Notes under the pieces: generated by a model
What the model was told of the DNA's origin: nothing
Seen by the model: only the letters and a program-made list of their open reading frames with translations
Databases searched by the model: none
Shown here: positions 10,181 to 13,959 of the stretch, one piece after another
Numbering within the stretch: position 1 is the stretch's first letter
How the letters are laid out: every line of letters begins with the position of its first letter
Made by a program: the position numbers and the translations under genes
DNA from: an uncultured delta proteobacterium
GTDB lineage: Bacteria > Myxococcota_A > Polyangia > Polyangiales > Ga0077539
DNA length: 13,959 nt
Assembly (NCBI GenBank): GCA_903885885.1
Contig: CAISKJ010001219.1
Coordinates: 1-13,959, forward strand
Direction: 5' to 3'

Positions 10181-11427
10181 CAGCCCGCCCTCCGCATCGC
10201 CTCGATCTTCCGGTCGAGGTCGAGGTAGCCGAAGTACGTGGGGTTCAGCGCTACGAGCTTGTGCTCGATCACGTCGCGCGTCGCGGTGTCGCCCTCGTCG
10301 ATGGCGCGGCGGCGCGCGTCCATGAGGTCGCTGATGGGCTGGCCGAAGGGGGCCGTCTCGTCGAAGGCGGGCGACATGAGAATCTCGTCGACGGGCTTGT
10401 TCTGATACGCAGCGGTCTCTTCGCTCACGGTGGTGCGGCGCGTGGTCGGGTCGTAATGGCACACGTAGACGCGCGCGTCGGGCACCGAGGCCACGACGAA
10501 GGGCGAGTGCGTCGCCGCGACGATCTGGAGGTTGGGGAAGATGTCTCGTACGCCGGGCAGAAAGCGCTTCTGCCACGTGGGGTGCAGGTGGTTCTCGGCC
10601 TCGTCGATGAGCAGGAGCCCCGGCGCCTGATGGATCGTCGCGGGGTCGCTCTCGCGCAGCACGTGGAGCGAGTACATGCGCCCGAGGAGCGTAATCATGC
10701 GCTGCACGAGGTACGCGTTGCCGCTGCTGATGCTCGCGAGCGGAACCTCGTGGCCGCCCTGTCGCACGATGGGCGTGAAGGTGAGCCGCTCGACGTTGAC
10801 GAGCTCGCCGTCGAGCACGCTGAAGCGCACGATCTTCTCGGCGAGCGCGTAGAGGGCCTCGCCGGTGGCGCGCTCGCGCGCGTTGCGGCTGTCGCGCAGG
10901 TAGTCGAAGTGACAGAGGAGCTGTGTGACGGCGGCGTTGGTGGTCGCCCCCTGCAGCGCGCCCATGTAGAGGTCGCGATGGTTGATGGCCGCGAGCGAGG
11001 CGATCTTGTGTGAGTCGTTGGCGAGCTGCGACCGCCAGAAGTCGACGACCCAGTTGGGCGGCGTCATCCCGCGATCTCGTACATCGAGGGCGAGTTCGGA
11101 AGGATCATGCGTATCGAACGCGTAGTCGTCCTTCCTTCGACGCTCCGTAATCCGATGGTCCGCAACCGCGGCAGGACCTTCGATCACATCGAAGGAGTGC
11201 CTCGCGTTGATCAGAAAGGGCATCCCTTTACGCGGAATTTCACGTTCCAAGAAGCCGAATGTCTTTCCGAAACAGCCGCGGATCGCGTCGAGGATGATCG
11301 TCTTGCCGGTGCCGTTCCCACCCGTGAGCAGCGTGACGCTCGGGGAGGTGTCGCCCTCGGCGAGAAACTCCACGTCGGCGCGGTCAAAGGGGCCGATGTT
11401 CTCGAGCGAGAGCGAGTAGAGGCGCAT
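10180..11427 (-). CDS. ptuA: PtuA-like SMC/ABC-type AAA ATPase (Septu-type defence)
   Basis: 415 aa, starting at the ATG 11425-11427. Walker A is GGNGTGKT (36-43). The signature-like stretch is LASISSGNAYL (230-240), divergent from LSGGQ. Walker B is LLLIDEAENHLHP (271-283) with Asp275/Glu276, and the His switch is ATHSPF (305-310, His307). The insert between Walker A and the signature is helical, as in the AAA15/21 OLD-like ATPases. The C-terminal 60 residues (..DLMDARRRAIDEGD.. to ..DLDRKIEAM) are a helical tail, probably for assembly or nuclease contact. It is directly followed by ptuB with a one-base overlap, the classic two-gene Septu order. There is no OLD TOPRIM domain and no reverse transcriptase nearby. 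The 5' third (about 11050-11330) is visibly less GC-rich than the housekeeping genes here, which fits horizontal acquisition. No ribosome site precedes the ATG. Confidence 0.87.
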   Translation of the reverse strand: MRLYSLSLENIGPFDRADVEFLAEGDTSPSVTLLTGGNGTGKTIILDAIRGCFGKTFGFLEREIPRKGMPFLINARHSFDVIEGPAAVADHRITERRRKDDYAFDTHDPSELALDVRDRGMTPPNWVVDFWRSQLANDSHKIASLAAINHRDLYMGALQGATTNAAVTQLLCHFDYLRDSRNARERATGEALYALAEKIVRFSVLDGELVNVERLTFTPIVRQGGHEVPLASISSGNAYLVQRMITLLGRMYSLHVLRESDPATIHQAPGLLLIDEAENHLHPTWQKRFLPGVRDIFPNLQIVAATHSPFVVASVPDARVYVCHYDPTTRRTTVSEETAAYQNKPVDEILMSPAFDETAPFGQPISDLMDARRRAIDEGDTATRDVIEHKLVALNPTYFGYLDLDRKIEAMRRAG

Positions 11428-11436
11428 TGCGCGCGG

Positions 11437-11442
11437 AGTATA
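11437..11442 (-). promoter_or_regulatory. Possible -10 element of ptuAB, leaderless geometry
   Basis: On the minus strand TATACT (5 of 6 to TATAAT) is followed by CCGCGCGCA and the ATG, a gap of 9 nt. With normal promoter geometry the transcript would begin at or next to the start codon, in keeping with the absent ribosome site. No good -35 is present. Confidence 0.45.
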
Positions 11443-11460
11443 GCGAAGTGACGCGCGGGA

Positions 11461-11472
11461 ACGCTGTAGCGT
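11461..11472. promoter_or_regulatory. Perfect dyad ACGCTGTAGCGT upstream of ptuA, possible operator
   Basis: Two 5-bp arms flank GT. The dyad covers the place where a -35 box would lie for the TATACT at 11437-11442. A regulator binding here could control ptuAB. No regulator gene is adjacent, so this is a candidate only. Confidence 0.3.
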
Positions 11473-11486
11473 ATCGCGCCGAGCGC

Positions 11487-11516
11487 GCGGGCGGCGGCGT
11501 CCTCACGGCCGCCCGC
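11487..11516. other. Strong hairpin upstream of ptuA
   Basis: GCGGGCGGC (11487-11495) pairs perfectly with GCCGCCCGC (11508-11516) over 9 bp, with a 12-nt loop. It lies about 45 bp upstream of the putative ptuA -10. It could be a terminator shielding ptuAB from upstream minus-strand transcription. Its loop and right arm contain CGTCCTCACGG, which recurs inside the 457-bp element at 11795-11805. Confidence 0.4.
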
Positions 11517-11525
11517 TCGTAGCCG

Positions 11526-11546
11526 CCTCGAACAGCTTGCGCATCT
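11526..11546. repeat. Detached 21-bp heptad unit, left of the element
   Basis: It matches the units of the array at 12036-12119 (CCTCGAACAGCT plus a similar second half). Read on the plus strand it gives LEQLAHL. Its last 12 bases, GCTTGCGCATCT, are duplicated on the far side of the element. Confidence 0.65.
11535..11546. repeat. 12-bp flanking direct repeat, left copy
   Basis: GCTTGCGCATCT, identical and in the same orientation as 12004-12015. The two copies enclose 457 bp and have the form of a target-site duplication. Confidence 0.65.
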
Positions 11547-11550
11547 AGCC

Positions 11551-11676
11551 CTTTCAAGGTGTGTAGGAAGGCGCCTCACGCACGCCGGGGTTCGGGGGCG
11601 TTTCGCCCCCTCAGCCCGGGCTTTACGCAAGAAGTCGCCCCGCGAGGGGGCTCCTGAACGTTTCGCGCGCTGCGCG
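11551..11676 (+). repeat. Left inverted arm of the element
   Basis: It matches the reverse complement of 11874-12000. The outer 50 bases (11551-11600) are identical, as are 11611-11644 (34 bases) and 11656-11676 (21 bases). Two short stretches differ: 11603-11610, and 11645-11655, which faces 13 unrelated bases. The first differing stretch is the side of a small hairpin (GGGGGCG TTT CGCCCCC here), which is still able to form in the other arm. Confidence 0.9.
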
Positions 11677-11873
11677 ATCGATCGGCTCATCGCAGGCGCT
11701 AGGGAGCGGGCGCGAACACGCGGGCGACAGCGGGTCACCGGCAACAGCCGGCGGCGGTCACGACGCCTTGGGCGACCGCGCGGGCGTGGCGCGACGTCCT
11801 CACGGTCGCCGGCTGTGGTCGGAGCGGTTGCGAGCGCTGCACTCGTGGGCGCGTGGCGGTTGGTGGAGGTGGA

Positions 11874-12000
11874 CGCGCAGCGCGCGAAACGTTCCGTCGC
11901 CCTGCGCCGCGGGGCGACTTCTTGCGTAAAGCCCGGGCTGAGGGGGTCAACGCCCCCGAACCCCGGCGTGCGTGAGGCGCCTTCCTACACACCTTGAAAG
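11874..12000 (-). repeat. Right inverted arm of the element
   Basis: Inverted copy of 11551-11676. The outer end reads CCTTGAAAG at 11992-12000 against CTTTCAAGG at 11551-11559. The small inner hairpin has a shorter 5-bp GGGGG/CCCCC stem in this arm. Confidence 0.9.
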
Positions 12001-12003
12001 CTG

Positions 12004-12015
12004 GCTTGCGCATCT
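12004..12015. repeat. 12-bp flanking direct repeat, right copy
   Basis: GCTTGCGCATCT, the partner of 11535-11546. It is the tail of a 21-bp unit whose first nine bases are missing on this side, as expected for a duplicated insertion target. Confidence 0.65.
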
Positions 12016-12119
12016 GCTCCTATCGCTCACAACTTCCTCGAACAGCTCGCGCACCTCGTCGAACAGCTCGCGCACCTCGTCGAACAGTTCACCCACCTGC
12101 TCGAACAGCTCACACATTG
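12016..12119. repeat. Array of 21-bp heptad-coding units
   Basis: Four full units start at 12036, 12057, 12078 and 12099, sharing TCGAACAG followed by CTCGCGCACCT or variants. A degenerate 20-bp unit precedes them at 12016-12035. On the plus strand they read LEQLAHL, VEQLAHL, VEQFTHL, LEQLTHW, and the heptad pattern continues to about 12180 (HEHVHAF, VIELRTL, VDDLRYL). On the minus strand the same DNA reads ELFEQVG, ELFDEVR, ELFDEVR, ELFEEV. Both look like coiled coil. On the plus strand no ATG, GTG or TTG precedes the array. On the minus strand a 62-codon frame starts at GTG 12135 and runs into the element (stop at 11947). I cannot say which strand, if either, is or was coding. Confidence 0.6.
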
Positions 12120-12195
12120 GCACGAGCACGTTCACGCCTTCGTGATCGAGCTTCGGACACTCGTCGACGATCTTCGCTACTTGTGGCTGTCATGC

Positions 12196-12225
12196 TTGAT
12201 CGCCACCACGAGAGGTCGCTACCGT
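12196..12225 (+). promoter_or_regulatory. Putative promoter of the Lys/Ala-rich gene
   Basis: TTGATC (12196-12201), an 18-bp spacer and TACCGT (12220-12225), ending 10 nt before the ATG. There is no ribosome site in that gap, so a leaderless transcript is likely. Confidence 0.4.
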
Positions 12226-12235
12226 TCTCTTCATC

Positions 12236-12796
12236 ATGGCAAAGCCCAAGACGACCAAAACCGCTGCGAAGAAGAAGGTTCCCGCCTCGAAGAAGGCGCC
12301 CGCCGCCCCGAAGAAGGCCCCCGCCGCGGCGGGCATCGGATCGCCGCCCGCGCAGGGAGCGCCGTCGCCCCCGAAGGGGTTCACGCCGCCGGGCGCGGGC
12401 CGCAAGGGCAAGACGGCGCCCACCGCGCAGCAAGTACGCGACGCCGACGACGTGGCCCGCGAGCTCGGCGCCGCCACCTACCGCGACGACTTCGGCGCGC
12501 GGGCGCCCGACCCCGTGGCCCTCGCCAGCGCGCTGCGCGTCGCGCAGGCGTGGTCGCAGGAGCTCGACGCCGCCGAGCAGTGGCAGACCTATGCGCGCGC
12601 CCAGGCCGACGCCGCGTGGGCGGCCGTGTTCGCCGACACGAAGAAGCTCGGCGCCGAGTTTCAGCTCGCCGAGCAACACGACCCCGCCGTGGCCAAGCGC
12701 TACACGCAGACCCGCGGGTTTCTCAACGTGCGCCGCGAGGCCGCCGCGAAGGGCGCGGTCACCCGCAAGAAGAAGCGCAGCGCAGCGCCTGCGTAG
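12236..12796 (+). CDS. Lys/Ala/Pro-rich small protein of unknown function
   Basis: 186 aa from the ATG at 12236. I do not recognise a family. Residues 1-62 are Lys/Ala/Pro-rich and low complexity (TKTAAKKKVPASKKAPAAPK), like histone H1-type or other DNA-binding tails of GC-rich bacteria. Residues 63-170 look like a compact helical domain with several Trp and Tyr (AQAWSQELDAAEQWQTYARAQ, AAWAAVFADTKKLGAEFQLA). The tail is again basic (AVTRKKKRSAAPA). Nucleic-acid binding is a guess from composition. There is no signal peptide or membrane segment. The start has no Shine-Dalgarno but has a TAnnnT box 10 nt upstream. The stop codon lies inside a composite dyad repeat shared with the end of ptuB. 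The second kinase starts 43 bp downstream on the same strand. Confidence 0.75.
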   Translation: MAKPKTTKTAAKKKVPASKKAPAAPKKAPAAAGIGSPPAQGAPSPPKGFTPPGAGRKGKTAPTAQQVRDADDVARELGAATYRDDFGARAPDPVALASALRVAQAWSQELDAAEQWQTYARAQADAAWAAVFADTKKLGAEFQLAEQHDPAVAKRYTQTRGFLNVRREAAAKGAVTRKKKRSAAPA

Positions 12797-12802
12797 CGCT
12801 AC
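12781..12802 (+). repeat. Composite dyad repeat, right copy
   Basis: CGCAG (12781-12785) pairs with CTGCG (12789-12793) over a 3-nt loop, followed by the palindrome GTAGCGCTAC (12793-12802) holding the stop codon of the upstream gene. It shares CGCAGCGC and CTGCGTAGCGCTAC with 9501-9527. The left copy has five extra bases between them. Confidence 0.5.
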
Positions 12803-12823
12803 CACCCGCGCGCGCGCCTCGCG

Positions 12824-12829
12824 TACGAT
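12824..12829 (+). promoter_or_regulatory. Possible -10 element of the second kinase, leaderless geometry
   Basis: TACGAT followed by CCGCGCCCCT and the ATG, a gap of 10 nt. There is no ribosome site and no clear -35. Confidence 0.4.
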
Positions 12830-12839
12830 CCGCGCCCCT

Positions 12840-13959
12840 ATGCAGCCCGTTGAGCATCTGCAGCCCGGAACGATCTTCGCGAAAGACTTTCGCGTGGTGC
12901 GCATCGTCGCGCAGGGCGGCATGGGGGCCGTCTACGAGGCCGAGGAGATCGACGGGGGGCGCCGCGTGGCGCTCAAGCTCATGCACCCGAGCCAGATCAC
13001 CGATCCGAAGCTCCGCAAGCGCTTCGCCCAGGAGGCCCGCGTGGGCGCGTGGATCGGCAGCGAGCACATCGTGGAGGTGTTCTGCGCGGGCATCGACGAG
13101 CAGTCGCACATTCCGTGGCTCGCGATGGAGCTGCTCCAGGGCGAGACCCTCGCGGCGCGCATCACCAAGAACCTCCCGGCGCGGGGCCTCCCCCACGATG
13201 AAGCCTGGCGCGTGCTCTCGCAGCTGTGCCGCGCGCTCTCGGCCGCGCACGAGAAGGGGGTCGTTCACCGCGACCTCAAGCCCGAGAACGTGTTTCTCAC
13301 CGCGCAGGCGCGCACCGACGCGCCCTTCACGGTGAAGGTGCTCGACTTCGGCATCGCGAAGCGCCTCGACCCCAACGACCGCGCGCAGAACAAGACCGCC
13401 GCCATCGGCACGCCCCTGTGGATGTCGCCCGAGCAGAACGAGAACGCCGAGATCACCCCCGCCGCCGACGTGTGGGCCGTGGGGCTCCTCGCGTTTCGGA
13501 TGTTCACCGGGCGCTTCTACTGGCTCAGCGCGAACGAGCGCGAGCTCAACCTCGGGTGGCTCTACTCCGAGCTCGTGAGCGAGGCCCTCGCGCCCGCGTC
13601 GCAGCGCGCGGACATGTTCGGCGCGCAGCACCTGCTGCCCGCCAACCTCGACCCGTGGTTCGCCCGCTGCATCGCGCGCGACCCGCGGCAGCGCTTCGCC
13701 AACGCGAAGGAGATGACCGACGCCCTCGCGGCCCTCGCGCCGCCCGCGTTCGCGCCCTACGGCCGCTCGTCGCTCGCGCCGTCGGACACGGCGCCCACCA
13801 CGATGATGGCCGCCACGCCGCACATGCCCGTCGCGCCCACGATGGCGCTCTCGGCGCCGCCGCCGCCCGTGATGGGGGCCGCGCCGCCGTCGCACCCGCC
13901 CTTCGCGCCCGCGCGGTCGGCGCCTCCGCACGCGCCGGGGTCGCGCAAGGCGCTCGGCC
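12840..13959 (+). CDS. Hanks-type Ser/Thr protein kinase, N-terminal part (runs off the window end)
   Basis: 373 residues visible from the ATG at 12840. The kinase domain (about 17-300) is complete: GGMGAVY (26-32), Lys46 in VALKLM, Glu65, HRDLKPEN (143-150), DFG (169-171), and GTPLWMSPEQ (190-199) ending the activation segment. It should be active. From 301 the chain becomes a Pro/Ala/Met-rich disordered linker (PTTMMAATPHMPVAPTMAL..) with many Thr and Ser, still open at base 13959. Related myxobacterial kinases often follow such a linker with a membrane segment and a sensor domain, not visible here. It differs from the first kinase in having canonical DFG and no membrane helices in the visible part. 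There is no ribosome site; a TACGAT box lies 10 nt upstream. Its own -10 suggests separate transcription from the small gene before it. Confidence 0.94.
   Translation, partial: MQPVEHLQPGTIFAKDFRVVRIVAQGGMGAVYEAEEIDGGRRVALKLMHPSQITDPKLRKRFAQEARVGAWIGSEHIVEVFCAGIDEQSHIPWLAMELLQGETLAARITKNLPARGLPHDEAWRVLSQLCRALSAAHEKGVVHRDLKPENVFLTAQARTDAPFTVKVLDFGIAKRLDPNDRAQNKTAAIGTPLWMSPEQNENAEITPAADVWAVGLLAFRMFTGRFYWLSANERELNLGWLYSELVSEALAPASQRADMFGAQHLLPANLDPWFARCIARDPRQRFANAKEMTDALAALAPPAFAPYGRSSLAPSDTAPTTMMAATPHMPVAPTMALSAPPPPVMGAAPPSHPPFAPARSAPPHAPGSRKALG

Larger units (their letters stand above)
11547..12003. mobile_element. 457-bp palindromic, MITE-like inserted element
   Basis: Two long inverted arms (11551-11676 and 11874-12000) enclose a 197-bp core, and the whole is flanked by a 12-bp direct repeat. 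There is no transposase and no convincing gene; the longest internal frames are Arg/Pro/Ala-rich GC noise. If transcribed it would fold into one very long hairpin. The core has its own dyad, ACAGCCGGCG (11744-11753) with CGCCGGCTGT (11807-11816). Together with the rest of 11428-12235 it makes up an 808-bp stretch without an intact gene upstream of ptuA. A non-autonomous transposon moved in trans is the simplest reading. A structured RNA or a recombination site remains possible. Confidence 0.6.

Noticed and set aside
7718..10228. Plus-strand open frame of about 830 codons opposite the histidine kinase and ptuB
   Set aside because: Same GC artefact; no family motifs, and it is antisense to genes with intact catalytic residues.
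11547..12003. Integron attC site
   Set aside because: The ends lack the GTTRRRY/RYYYAAC core pair, no integrase is near, and the perfect long arms are unlike attC, which are short and imperfect.
11735..12013. 92-codon minus-strand frame starting MRKPAFKV
   Set aside because: It starts inside the 12-bp duplication and reads through the inverted arm and core. The Arg/Pro/Ala-rich composition fits non-coding repeat DNA.
12016..12119. CRISPR-like repeats
   Set aside because: The units are contiguous 21-mers without spacers and keep a heptad reading frame.
11428..12235. Retron msr-msd RNA upstream of the ATPase/HNH pair
   Set aside because: The large inverted repeats suggested it, but there is no reverse transcriptase gene in the window, and the flanking 12-bp duplication points to an inserted element.
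12142..13335. Plus-strand frame of about 400 codons starting with GTG in the heptad region
   Set aside because: After about 12235 it overlaps the Lys/Ala-rich gene and the second kinase out of frame. Only its first ~15 codons continue the heptad pattern.

Overview
The window is very GC-rich, with G or C at nearly all third codon positions. It carries two Hanks-type Ser/Thr kinases, an FHA protein and a GAF-histidine kinase-receiver hybrid. That combination fits a myxobacterium (Myxococcota, Polyangia-like). This is an inference from gene style; there is no rRNA or other strong taxonomic marker here.

Layout. 1-719 (-) is the N-terminal part of an E. coli-type argininosuccinate synthase (argG), cut by the window edge. 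764-2158 (-) is an FHA-domain protein that could share a transcript with argG. 2412-3026 (+) is a YtxH-like membrane protein, closed by a strong hairpin. 3197-5080 (+) is a Ser/Thr kinase with a multi-pass membrane C-terminus. 5171-6535 (+) is a cystathionine beta-synthase with a CBS pair. 6580-7629 (+) is an acyltransferase-3 membrane protein. It ends 1 bp from the end of the convergent hybrid histidine kinase at 7631-9391 (-). 12840-13959 (+) is a second Ser/Thr kinase that runs off the window.

The accessory part is 9500-12800. It holds a two-gene ATPase/HNH pair (11427-10180 and 10180-9524, minus strand) whose stop and start codons overlap by one base. The pair looks like a Septu-type (PtuA/PtuB) anti-phage system. 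No reverse transcriptase lies in the window, so it does not look like a complete retron. Upstream of it is an 808-bp stretch with no convincing intact gene. It contains a 457-bp element made of two ~126-bp near-identical inverted arms around a ~197-bp core, flanked by a 12-bp direct repeat. The element appears to have inserted into an array of 21-bp units, each of which would encode one coiled-coil heptad on either strand. A Lys/Ala-rich small protein (12236-12796, +) follows. A composite dyad containing CTGCGTAGCGCTAC occurs in direct orientation at the end of ptuB and at the end of the Lys/Ala-rich gene, bounding this 3.3-kb segment.

Genes that may work together: the two kinases and the FHA protein suggest phospho-threonine signalling, but nothing here proves a specific pairing. 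PtuA and PtuB should act as one defence complex. ArgG and CBS are housekeeping amino-acid metabolism.
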